A stretch of 64,000 bases of DNA, from contig NZ_BOPF01000012.1 in the NCBI RefSeq assembly GCF_016863615.1, positions 242,178 through 306,177 of the forward strand, written 5' to 3'. The DNA is from Virgisporangium aliadipatigenens. GTDB lineage: Bacteria > Actinomycetota > Actinomycetes > Mycobacteriales > Micromonosporaceae. This document shows, one piece after another, positions 51,716 to 59,964 of this stretch (positions within the stretch are counted from its first letter, which is position 1; every line of letters begins with the position of its first letter). The notes beneath the pieces are model-generated. The model was not told the DNA's origin. It searched no databases and saw only the letters and a program-made list of their open reading frames with translations. The translations under genes were made by a program, and so were the position numbers.

Positions 51716-54700
51716 CCAGCACGTCCTCGGGCGGCGGCCGCACGCCGATCTCGCGCATCGCGGCCGCCCACCGTGCGAACGCCCGCCGCGCCTCACCGTG
51801 CCGCCCGCCCGCCGTCAGGGTGGCGACCGTGGCGCGGTGGGCCGGTTCGTCGTAGGGGTCGCGCTCCAGGATGCGGCCAAGGTGGTGCAGCGCGTCCTCG
51901 ACGTCCCCCGCGGCGCGGCCCAGGTCGGCGAGCGTGCGCAGGGCCCGCAGGTACGCCGCCCGCCCCTCCTCGCGCAGCGGCCGGGTCCAGTCGGCGTACG
52001 GTTCGTCCGCGAACGGGTCGTCCGCGTAGCCGCGCAGCGCCGCCGTGAGCAGGGCGCGGGCGTCCGCGTCGGCACCGCGTTCGCGCAGGCGGGCCGCGTG
52101 CCGGACGTCCGCGAGGAAGTCCTCCACGTCCACGTGCAGCCGGCCCACGTCGAGCGCCACGCCGGCGGCGTCCGCCACGACGTACTGGTCGCACCGCTTC
52201 TGCGGGTCCAGCACGGTGCGCACGATCGACAGGAGCACCGACAGCCGGTGGCCGGTGCGCGCGGGGTCGTCGTCGGGCCAGAGCAGTTCGGCCAGTTCGG
52301 GCCGGGGTATCGGGCGGCCGCGCCGCGCCACCAGGATGCGCAGGAGGTCGCGCGCCTTGCGGGACTGCCAGGCCGAGGCGGGGACGGGACGGCCGTCGAG
52401 CAGCACCTCGAACTGGCCGAGCGTGCGGATGCTCAGCGGGCGCCGGTGGACGTGGAACGGCGCGATCGCGTGCAGCGGGGTGCGCGGCGGAGCGGCCCGG
52501 CCGGTGGCGACCCGCGCGGGGTGGGCCGTCGCCCCGTCGGGTCCGGCCGGCGGTGCGGCCGCGTCGTCGCCGGCCCGGGGCGCCGCGGCGGGCGGGTGGG
52601 CAGCGGCGAGCCGGCGGGCGGCGAGGAGCGCGTCGAGGCGTTCGTCGGTGCCGGCGCCGGGCAGCCCGCCGAGCGCCACGAGCACCCGGTCGGCGTCGAC
52701 CGGCGCGCCGCCGTCCCGCCAGATGGCCAGCGCCTCGGCCAGCGCGGCCCGCGCGGATGCCGGGTCGGGCGTGACGGCGGCGCGCAGTTCGAGCGCCTCG
52801 GCCAGGCCGGCGCGCTCGCGCAGTTCGCGGGCGAGGGCGGCGGCCAGGTCGGCGTCGGCCGTCGCGGCCCGTCGGTCCCCGGCGTGGGCGGCGACCCAGC
52901 CGCGTCCCAGGAGCGCGGGCACCCGGGCGTCCCGGCCCGCCCGACGCATGGCTTCCTCCGCGTGAACGGCCGCCGCCTCCGGTTCCTCCACGGCGAGCGT
53001 GCGCGCCAGGCCGGCCAGCGCCAGTGCCAACGCCTGGTCGTCCCCGCTGTCCCGGGCCACCCGCACCGCCTCCTGGTAGGCCGTGCGGGCCTGCTGCGGA
53101 AAGCCCCGGCGGGCGTGCAGGTCGGCGATGTGCACCAACGGGAACGCCACCCGCCGCGACCCCAACCGGTGGAACGCCCGCATCACCCCGTCGAAGCGCC
53201 GCGTCGCCTCGTCGTGGCGGCCCAGCCGGGACAGCGCGCTCGCCTCGTTGCACCGCGCGATGGCGTGCAGGTTGGCGTGCCCGGCCGAGGCGGCGGCGGC
53301 GACCGCGAGCCGGGCTGTCCCGAGCGCCTCCGGGTACCGCGCGTCGCGCAGCAGCCGGAACGTCCGGTTGACCTGGATCCGCGCGACGAGCAACCGGTCG
53401 CCGGCGCGTTCGGCGATGTGCAACGCCTGCGCGTGGTGCCGGTCGGCCCCGGCCGGATCGCCGGTCAGCGCGAGGCACAGCGCCAAGGCCGTGTGCGCGG
53501 TGGCCTGCGTCCGGTCGTCGCCCGTGGCCTCGGCCGCCGCCACCGCCCGGAACGCCTCGTCGAGCGCGGTCGCCGTGTCGCCGTGCGGCAGGCGCGCGAC
53601 CGCCGTCCACGCCAGCACCAGCGCACCGTCCACAGTGGACACGTCCGGCGGGTCCACGCGCGCCTTGCCGAACGCCGCCAGCGCCTCGTGCGTCTCGTGC
53701 CGCAGGTAGTGCACGAGGCCGGTGCGCCAGGCGACCCCCGGGTCGTCCGGCCCGAGCGCGTCGGCGGCGCACGCGTAGGCCCGCCGCGCCCGCCCGATGT
53801 CGCCGGCCGTGCGCAGGGCGTCGCCGCGCAGGAGCGTCAGGCGGGGCGACAGCGGGAGGTCGCCGGTGAGCTCCACGATGTCGCGGGCGCCGCCGGCGCC
53901 GAGGATCGCCGCACCGTGCGCGTCCAGCACCGCGGCCGTGCGCGCCGGGTCGCCGGCGTCGTGGTGGGCGCGGGCGGCGGACAGCGGCGGGCCGTGGCGT
54001 TCGTACCAGGCGGCCGCGGTGCCGGCGCGGCGCCGGTCGGGGCGGGCCGCGACGGCCGCCACGAGCGGAACGACCCGCGGGCCGGCCCGCACGGCGCGCC
54101 GATCGCCCCACCCGCCGGTCGGACCCGGGTCGGCGTGCGGGCGCGGGCAGGGGGCGGTCATGGGTGGGGCGGCGTGCGGTCCCGGGTAGGCGGGCGGGTG
54201 GCGATCGGTCCGCGGCGGCGGTGCGGTCGGGTCGGTGAGGAGGCCGGTGCGGGCCAGCGCGGCCAGCGCCGCGTGCGCCTTCGGGTGGCCGAGCGCCGCG
54301 CACAGGCCGGGCGCCACGGGCGCGAAGGCCGCCACGTCGCGCAGCAGCCGCAGGGTCCGCGCCGGCAAGGGCCCCAGGATCTCTTCGTCCACATAGGACG
54401 CGAGGGGCGTTCCGGGCTCGGCCAGGTCCCGCAGCTCCGAGGGAACGCCGGACGCGCGCATCGTCTCCGCCGCCAGGTGCACCAGCGCCGGCCAGCCGTC
54501 CGTGGCGTCCCGCAGGCGGGCCGGCAGTGCGTCCGACTCCTGCCCGACCAGCCCGTATGCCGCCAGCACGTCGGCGATCGCGTCGACGTCGAGCGCGAGT
54601 TCGGCCGGGCGCACCTCGTGCAGCGCCCCGCGCCCGCGCCACAGGCCGGCACCGGCGTCGAACGGCCGGCGTGTGGAGAGCACGACGCGGGTGTGCTCCG

Positions 54701-54953
54701 GCAGCGCGAAGGCCGCCGCGAGCAGGGCCCGGCCGGCCGCGGCGGGCAGCGGCGGCAGGTCGTCCACGACGATCCACTGTGGACGTTCGGCGGCGAGGGC
54801 CGCGAGAGTGCCGGCCGCCAGCCGTCCCGGATCGGGGTCGGCACACCAGACCGCCCCGGGGAGGGTCTCCCGCAGGGCGGTCGTCTTGCCGTATCCGGCC
54901 GCGGCCACGACCAGCGTGCACCGTCGTCGGGAGTTTTCCGGCGGAAGGTGCAC
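51690..54953 (-). CDS. Large NTPase-TPR-BTAD transcriptional regulator
   Basis: 1087 residues. An N-terminal ATPase domain has Walker A VVAAAGYGKTTALRE (residues 15-29) and an Asp-rich Walker B WIVVDDLPPLPAAA, like MalT/LAL-type STAND regulators. A long TPR-like helical middle follows (about 330-780). The DNA-binding part is at the C-terminus: LSIRTLGQFEVLLDGRPVPASAWQSRKARDLLRILVARRGRPIPRPELAELLWPDD, then the BTAD (DVEDFLADVRHAARLRERG...YLRALRTLADLGRAAGDVEDALHHLGRILERDPYDEPAHRATVATLTAGGRHGEARRAFARWAAAM). It lies between two secreted repeat proteins, the natural candidates for its targets. Confidence 0.88.
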   Translation of the reverse strand: MHLPPENSRRRCTLVVAAAGYGKTTALRETLPGAVWCADPDPGRLAAGTLAALAAERPQWIVVDDLPPLPAAAGRALLAAAFALPEHTRVVLSTRRPFDAGAGLWRGRGALHEVRPAELALDVDAIADVLAAYGLVGQESDALPARLRDATDGWPALVHLAAETMRASGVPSELRDLAEPGTPLASYVDEEILGPLPARTLRLLRDVAAFAPVAPGLCAALGHPKAHAALAALARTGLLTDPTAPPPRTDRHPPAYPGPHAAPPMTAPCPRPHADPGPTGGWGDRRAVRAGPRVVPLVAAVAARPDRRRAGTAAAWYERHGPPLSAARAHHDAGDPARTAAVLDAHGAAILGAGGARDIVELTGDLPLSPRLTLLRGDALRTAGDIGRARRAYACAADALGPDDPGVAWRTGLVHYLRHETHEALAAFGKARVDPPDVSTVDGALVLAWTAVARLPHGDTATALDEAFRAVAAAEATGDDRTQATAHTALALCLALTGDPAGADRHHAQALHIAERAGDRLLVARIQVNRTFRLLRDARYPEALGTARLAVAAAASAGHANLHAIARCNEASALSRLGRHDEATRRFDGVMRAFHRLGSRRVAFPLVHIADLHARRGFPQQARTAYQEAVRVARDSGDDQALALALAGLARTLAVEEPEAAAVHAEEAMRRAGRDARVPALLGRGWVAAHAGDRRAATADADLAAALARELRERAGLAEALELRAAVTPDPASARAALAEALAIWRDGGAPVDADRVLVALGGLPGAGTDERLDALLAARRLAAAHPPAAAPRAGDDAAAPPAGPDGATAHPARVATGRAAPPRTPLHAIAPFHVHRRPLSIRTLGQFEVLLDGRPVPASAWQSRKARDLLRILVARRGRPIPRPELAELLWPDDDPARTGHRLSVLLSIVRTVLDPQKRCDQYVVADAAGVALDVGRLHVDVEDFLADVRHAARLRERGADADARALLTAALRGYADDPFADEPYADWTRPLREEGRAAYLRALRTLADLGRAAGDVEDALHHLGRILERDPYDEPAHRATVATLTAGGRHGEARRAFARWAAAMREIGVRPPPEDVLVRSRPRTR

Positions 54954-55020
54954 ACCGATCAGGATCGACCGCCCCCGTGGTCGATGTCAGTACCGGATCG
55001 GACAGCCGGCCTGTGTACTC

Positions 55021-55881
55021 CTACCAGCAGATGGCGTATGAGACGAGACCCCAGGGGGCTCCGAACGGGGCCGGTTCGGCCGCCTGCGCGTGCGCCTCGG
55101 TGATCGGGGCGTTCGGGTTCATCTGGTCGATGATCACGTTGCCGAAGGCGTTGTTCAGTTCGGCGCCGGTGCCGGTGAGCATCGTGCCGGCCGGGCACCA
55201 GCCGCTCCAGGTGTCCCGCGGCGACGCGACGCCGGGGCCCGAGCCGTTCGCCACGATCAGCGGGGCGGCGCCCGCGGGCACCGGTGCGCAGAGCGCGTAG
55301 CCGGTCAGTTCCCAGTTCGCCGCGTAACCGGGTGAGGCGTACGCGGTCAGGATCGAACCGATGATGCCGTTCGGCATGATGTCGTTGGGGAAGACCTGCC
55401 CGTTGCCGCCCCGCAGCTGGTAGCCGAGGCCGGTCAGCCGGGTGGCGCCCGGACAGAACGGCGTCATGCTCTTCGGCGAGACCGCGTTGTTGGCGCTGGT
55501 CGCCGCGACCTGCAGGACGGGGCCGAGCACCTGGTCGCACACCGCGATCGCCACCACGGTCCAGTTGCCGAAGTAGACGCCGTTCTCGTGGCCCCACACG
55601 GTCACGGTGCCGGCGCCGACGTTCGGGATGACGTCGGTCATGACGACGTTCCCGCTGCCGACCGTCTGCTCGATCCGGCCGCCGGTGCCGACCAGGGACG
55701 TGCCGGCGGGGCAGGTCGCGGTCGCGCTGTCGGACACCGGCGAGCCGCCGGTCGAGGAGTTGACGACGAGCACGGGTGCCGCGATCGCCTGGGCGGTGCC
55801 GCCGGTGCCGACCAGGACGGCCGCCGCCAGCGCGAGCGTGGCCGCACCGAACGTGGCCACGCGACGGGTCAACTGTTTCAC
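55021..55881 (-). CDS. Secreted protein of three Cys-bounded beta repeats (paralogue of 50822 product)
   Basis: 286 residues from a GTG with AAGGAGG just upstream. Signal peptide KQLTRRVATFGAATLALAAAVLVGTGGTAQA. Three repeats: TATCPAGTSLVGTGGRIEQTVGSGNVVMTDVIPNVG...WTVVAIAVCDQ; TPFCPGATRLTGLGYQLRGGNGQVFPNDIMPNG...WELTGYALCAP; SGWCPAGTMLTGTGAELNNAFGNVIIDQMNPN...WGLVSYAICW. Each has C-P-x-G-T-x-L-x-G-x-G, a D-x-x-P-N turn and a closing W...A-x-C. Repeats are clearer here than in the 50822 protein. Function unknown; probably folds as disulfide-pinned beta blades. Confidence 0.8.
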   Translation of the reverse strand: MKQLTRRVATFGAATLALAAAVLVGTGGTAQAIAAPVLVVNSSTGGSPVSDSATATCPAGTSLVGTGGRIEQTVGSGNVVMTDVIPNVGAGTVTVWGHENGVYFGNWTVVAIAVCDQVLGPVLQVAATSANNAVSPKSMTPFCPGATRLTGLGYQLRGGNGQVFPNDIMPNGIIGSILTAYASPGYAANWELTGYALCAPVPAGAAPLIVANGSGPGVASPRDTWSGWCPAGTMLTGTGAELNNAFGNVIIDQMNPNAPITEAHAQAAEPAPFGAPWGLVSYAICW

Positions 55882-55950
55882 GGATTCCTCCTTCGCCGCG
55901 CCGCCCACCGGGGATGGGGCGGCGCCGTGCGAACGAGGTTCCGGGCGGCC

Positions 55951-55979
55951 GTCACGGAACGGTCCGGGTCGCGTCACGG
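55951..55979. promoter_or_regulatory. GTCACGG direct repeat with 22-bp period
   Basis: GTCACGG occurs at 55951-55957 and at 55973-55979, exactly 22 bp apart, 70-98 bp upstream of the secreted repeat-protein gene. Direct heptamers with 11- or 22-bp periodicity are the usual binding pattern of BTAD/SARP activators, and such a regulator is adjacent. Candidate only. Confidence 0.4.
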
Positions 55980-56009
55980 CCGCCGGGTGCCGGCCGCGGC
56001 GCGCCACGA

Positions 56010-58340
56010 TCACACGGTGACGGTGCGGGCCACGCAGACCAGTTCGGAGGAGTGCGAGCCGACCACACCCACGTCGGCCGGCCGCGCCCGGAACCCCGGC
56101 AACCCGTCGAGCCCGTCCGAACCGTCGAGCACCCGCAGCGCCAGCGGCCGGTCGCCGGCGAGCACCAGCTTCAGTTCGATGCCCTCGGCCGGCACCCCGT
56201 GGTACTGGAACCCGAACCGGCCCGGCTCCTCGAGCCAGGTCGCCGTGTCGCGGCCGTTGACCGTGGCGCGCAGGACGCGCCGTTCGCCCACGGGTGCGTA
56301 GACGGCGACCATGCGCACCGTGCGCAACGGCACCACCCGCAGCGTGAGGTGGCGTTCGGCGCCGGCGGCGGTGTCGGACTCGACGCGCAGCTCCGGGGCG
56401 GGCAGGGACGCCGGCTGAGCGGGGCCGACCGCCAGCCGCCCGTCCGGCAGCACCGGGAACGCGGCGCTCAGGTCGGCCTCGCCGTCCAGGTAGCGGCCGG
56501 TCCACTCGGTGGGGGAGAGCTCCTCGCTGACCCAACGGGCGGTGCCGGTGTCCTTGTCCAGCGCGTACATCAGGTGGGAGGGCACCGGGTTGTCCGGGCC
56601 GGGGCGGTCGACCGCCAGGGCGGTGGACGTGGCGAGCACGGCCACCGCGAGCAGGACGAGCGCCGGAGTCGCCCCCAGAAGGCGCCGGCGCGGGGTTTCC
56701 ACCGGGCGCCAGAGCAGCTCCAGCGCCGGCAGTCCGGCCAGCCCCAGGAAGACCGCGAACACCACCGGCGCGGCCGGCGTGGAGATGCCCAGCGCCGGCA
56801 GGAACAGGTAGACGATCGGCGCCAGGATCAGCACCGCCACGAACGGGCCGCTTGCGCGCAGCGCCACCCGGGCCCACGCCGGTCGCGCGTACAGGCCGCC
56901 GATCAGCGCCGCCGCGCCGAACAGCGCCGGCAGGGCGGTCAGGTACGAGCCGCCCGGCACCACGGCCGCCATCACCACCCCGAACACCGAGAGCAGGCCC
57001 AGGGCGCCGATCGCCAGCGGCACCGGCCCGATCCGGCGGCGCAGCAGCGCGTACCAGCCGAACAGCGCCGCCGCGCCGAGCGTCAGGAAGCCGATCCGGA
57101 ACCACCCCGGATGTCGCGGATCGACGACGACGCGATAGTCGGGGCGCAGCTCACCCAGTTCCCACGACAGGAGCTGGACCGCGACGACGGCGATCACCAC
57201 CGGGACCAGGGCGAGGCCGGCGGACGCCAGGGTCCTCGGGTAGGTCGTCAGCCCGCGGCGGCGCGCCAGGTGGGTCAGCAGCCCGACCGCGACCAGCGCC
57301 AGCACGGCGAACGGCCACACCAGGGCCGCCGGGTAGCGCGCGAGCAGGCCGCCCGGCAGCGGGAAGTACGTCGCGTCGCCCGACGCGGGCCGGCTCAGCG
57401 GCCCCAGATCCGCCCGCCCGAACGCCCGCACCAGCGCCAGCGCGTTGTCGCCGTGATGCTGCAGGCTCGCTCGGGACATGCTCGCGGCGGTGTCCTGCGG
57501 CGAGTGGTAGGCGTAGGCGCCGTCGATGTAGGCGGCGTTGAGCCCGGTGAACCGCTCGTGCTTGAGGAACGGCGTGAAGTCCGTGTCGTTGGAGAGCAGC
57601 CGGTACACCTCGACCGCCACGCTCGAACCCACCGGATGCGGCGCCTGCGCGAAGACGTCGATCAGCCGCGCGTTGCCCCGCGACGTCTCGAACATCACCA
57701 CCGGCCCGCTGCTGCCGCGCGCCTCGAGATTGAGCACCACCGCGCGGTCCCGGCCCAACGGGTGCAGGTCGGCGAACGCCTCCGCGCCGTTGAGCCCCGC
57801 CTCCTCGGCGTCGGTCAGCAGGAACACGATCTCGTTGCGCGGTGTGCCGGCGGCCGCCATGATCCGCGCGACCTCCAGGATCGTGGCCGTGCCGGCGCCG
57901 TCGTCGTTCGCGCCGTGGCTCACCTGAACGGCGTCGTAGTGCGCCACGATGATCAGCCGCCCGGTCGAACCGGCGCTGCCCGGCAGGCGGGCGATGACGT
58001 TGCGCACCCGGGCCAGGTTGCCGTCGCCGAAGCGCGCCGCGCTCACCCCGGTCGTCTCCTGCGTCTCGACCCGCAGCCCGTAGCCGGTCAGCGTCGCCAC
58101 CAGGTACTCGCGCACCCGGTCAGCGGCCGGACTGCCGGTGACGTGCACCTCCTCGGAGATCCGCCGCACGTGGCGGAACGCCCGCCCGGCCGAGAACTCG
58201 TCGGACGCGGCGGACTCCGGCCGGGGCGCCGGCGGCGTGACGCCGTACACCGCCAGCGCGGCGACGGCCACCAGGAACGTCAGGACGGCGGCGGCGACCC
58301 AGGGCCGGCGCGCCACCGCGGGAAACGAGCGGTCGGGCAC
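56010..58340 (-). CDS. Membrane-anchored M28-family aminopeptidase-like protein
   Basis: 776 residues from a GTG at 58340. One N-terminal helix (PWVAAAVLTFLVAVAALAVYGV), then the M28 peptidase domain: LIIVAHYDAVQVSHGANDDGAGTATILEVARIM (zinc ligands His and Asp), IVFLLTDAEEAGLNGAEAF (catalytic and ligand Glu), VVLNLEARGSSGPVVMFE, NDTDFTPFLKHERFTGLNAAYIDGAYAYHSPQD. Eight or so membrane helices follow (about 320-590), and a C-terminal extracytoplasmic beta domain. This arrangement matches Fxna/Ermp1-like M28 proteins and bacterial equivalents. The peptidase would face outwards. Substrates unknown. Confidence 0.88.
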   Translation of the reverse strand: MPDRSFPAVARRPWVAAAVLTFLVAVAALAVYGVTPPAPRPESAASDEFSAGRAFRHVRRISEEVHVTGSPAADRVREYLVATLTGYGLRVETQETTGVSAARFGDGNLARVRNVIARLPGSAGSTGRLIIVAHYDAVQVSHGANDDGAGTATILEVARIMAAAGTPRNEIVFLLTDAEEAGLNGAEAFADLHPLGRDRAVVLNLEARGSSGPVVMFETSRGNARLIDVFAQAPHPVGSSVAVEVYRLLSNDTDFTPFLKHERFTGLNAAYIDGAYAYHSPQDTAASMSRASLQHHGDNALALVRAFGRADLGPLSRPASGDATYFPLPGGLLARYPAALVWPFAVLALVAVGLLTHLARRRGLTTYPRTLASAGLALVPVVIAVVAVQLLSWELGELRPDYRVVVDPRHPGWFRIGFLTLGAAALFGWYALLRRRIGPVPLAIGALGLLSVFGVVMAAVVPGGSYLTALPALFGAAALIGGLYARPAWARVALRASGPFVAVLILAPIVYLFLPALGISTPAAPVVFAVFLGLAGLPALELLWRPVETPRRRLLGATPALVLLAVAVLATSTALAVDRPGPDNPVPSHLMYALDKDTGTARWVSEELSPTEWTGRYLDGEADLSAAFPVLPDGRLAVGPAQPASLPAPELRVESDTAAGAERHLTLRVVPLRTVRMVAVYAPVGERRVLRATVNGRDTATWLEEPGRFGFQYHGVPAEGIELKLVLAGDRPLALRVLDGSDGLDGLPGFRARPADVGVVGSHSSELVCVARTVTV

Positions 58341-58473
58341 GTGCGCAGCATATGAGCCGGCCTCGTCTTCGGGGCGGTCGCGGTCCCGGCGGGTTCGGGA
58401 CCTATGGCCCTGACCGCGGCCGACCCGCCCGGCCAGAGTGGTTGGACCACGCACGTTCGGGAGGGGCACGGTC

Positions 58474-59487
58474 ATGGCTGTTCACATCGCGGGTCCCGGG
58501 GTTCGCCACGACCCGGTCCAGCAGGCGCTCACGGGAGCCGCGGTCAACGCCCTCTCCGCCCCCTCGGTCTTCAACACCCAGCCCTGGCGCTGGCACATCG
58601 CCGGCGACACCGCCGAACTGTGGGCCGACCGGAGCCGGCAGCTGACCACGGTCGACCCCGACGGGCGGCTACTGCTGATCAGCTGCGGGGCGGCGCTGCA
58701 CCACTTCCGGACCGCGTTCGCCGCCCGGGGCCGCCGCGCGGCGGTGGAACGCCGCCCCGACCCGGCCCGCCCCGACCTGCTCGCCGTGCTGCGCGGCGGC
58801 GACATCACCGAACCCGACCCGAGCGACGTGCGGCTGCTGCGCGCCATGTCGATCCGGCGCGCCGACCGGCGGCCGTTCGCCGACCGGCCGGTGCCGCTGG
58901 CGGCGTTCAACCGGGTGCGCGCGGTCGACGTGCCCGGGGTCCACGTGCACACGGTCCGGCCGGAACAGGTCGTCACGCTCACCGTCGCCGCCGGGCACGC
59001 CGCCGCGCGGGAGCTGTCCGACGAGGCCTACCGGGAGGAGTTGCGCGCCTGGCGCGAGCGCGGCGAGAACGGCGTCGGCGACGGCGTTCCGGCGTCGAGC
59101 GCGGGACCGCGGGCGGGCCGGCCGGTGCCGGTGCGCGACTTCGCGGCGGCCGCCCCGGACGCGCAGACCCTGCACGACGCGGTGTCGGACGGGGACCGGT
59201 TCGCCCGGTATCTGATTGTGTGGACGGACAGCGACGGGCCGGCGGCGTGGCTCGCGGCGGGGGAGGCCCTGTCGGAGGTGCTGCTGCAGGCCGCCTCGGA
59301 GGGGCTGGCGGCCTCGCCGATGAGCGATCTCGTCGAGGTGCCGGCCTCGCACGCGCTGGTGCGCGAACTGCTCGGCGGGATCGGTTACCCGGCGATCGCG
59401 GTGCGGGTGGGCGTGCCGGCGAGGGAGGGGCGGGTCGGGTCGACGCTGCGCCGTTCGCCGACGGCGGCGATCACCGTGGAGTCCTGA
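58474..59487 (+). CDS. Acg-like nitroreductase-family protein
   Basis: 337 residues from the ATG at 58474, preceded by GGGAGGGG. AAVNALSAPSVFNTQPWRWHIAGDTAELWADRSRQLTTVDPDGRLLLISCGAALHHFRTAFAARG is the N-terminal half typical of the mycobacterial Acg family. The second half has RRADRRPFADRPVP and ALSEVLLQAASEGLAASPMSDLVEVPASHALVRELLG. These proteins bind FMN but often lack reductase activity and are found in DosR-type dormancy regulons. No such regulator is adjacent. The next gene follows by 32 bp. Confidence 0.87.
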   Translation: MAVHIAGPGVRHDPVQQALTGAAVNALSAPSVFNTQPWRWHIAGDTAELWADRSRQLTTVDPDGRLLLISCGAALHHFRTAFAARGRRAAVERRPDPARPDLLAVLRGGDITEPDPSDVRLLRAMSIRRADRRPFADRPVPLAAFNRVRAVDVPGVHVHTVRPEQVVTLTVAAGHAAARELSDEAYREELRAWRERGENGVGDGVPASSAGPRAGRPVPVRDFAAAAPDAQTLHDAVSDGDRFARYLIVWTDSDGPAAWLAAGEALSEVLLQAASEGLAASPMSDLVEVPASHALVRELLGGIGYPAIAVRVGVPAREGRVGSTLRRSPTAAITVES

Positions 59488-59519
59488 CCGCCGGGTCGCC
59501 AGGGGGACAGCGCGGGCCC

Positions 59520-59927
59520 GTGGCAGACTACGCCGTGCGAATCGATCTCGTGGCGCTCGTGGTCGCCGACTACGACGCCGCCATCCGCTTCTTCGTCGAC
59601 GCGCTCGGCTTCGAACTCGCCGAGGACTCCCCGTCCACGACCAACGACGGCCGCCCCAAGCGCTGGGTCGTGGTCCGGCCGCCGGGCGGCGGCACCGGGA
59701 TCCTGCTCGCGCAGGCCGACGGGGAGCACCAGGTCGCCGCGATCGGTCAGCACGCCGGCGGCCGGGTCGGGATGTTCCTGCGGGTCGACGACTTCGCCGC
59801 GCAGTACGAACGGATGGTCGCCGCCGGGGTCGAGTTCGTCAGCGAGCCGCGGGTGGAGCCGTACGGCAGCGTCGCCATCTTCCGCGACATCGCCGGCAAC
59901 CGGTGGGACCTGCTCGGCCCCGCGTAG
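59520..59927 (+). CDS. VOC-family (glyoxalase-like) protein
   Basis: 135 residues from a GTG at 59520; a GTG at 59535 is possible but further from the AGGGGGA ribosome site. VRIDLVALVVADYDAAIRFFVDALGFELAEDSP, GILLAQADGEHQVAAIGQHAGGRVGMFLRVDDFAAQYERMVAAGVEF and GSVAIFRDIAGNRWDLLGPA form the two beta-alpha-beta-beta-beta modules of the vicinal oxygen chelate fold. His, Glu and Asp positions could bind a metal. Substrate not predictable. Confidence 0.87.
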   Translation: MADYAVRIDLVALVVADYDAAIRFFVDALGFELAEDSPSTTNDGRPKRWVVVRPPGGGTGILLAQADGEHQVAAIGQHAGGRVGMFLRVDDFAAQYERMVAAGVEFVSEPRVEPYGSVAIFRDIAGNRWDLLGPA

Positions 59928-59964
59928 AAACGTTCGGAGCGTCCGGAACGCGCTATCGACCCCC

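Noticed and set aside
51690..55881. Possible complete antibiotic biosynthetic cluster around the BTAD regulators
   Set aside because: No synthase, precursor peptide, tailoring set or exporter lies near them; only regulators, secreted repeat proteins and housekeeping-type enzymes are present.
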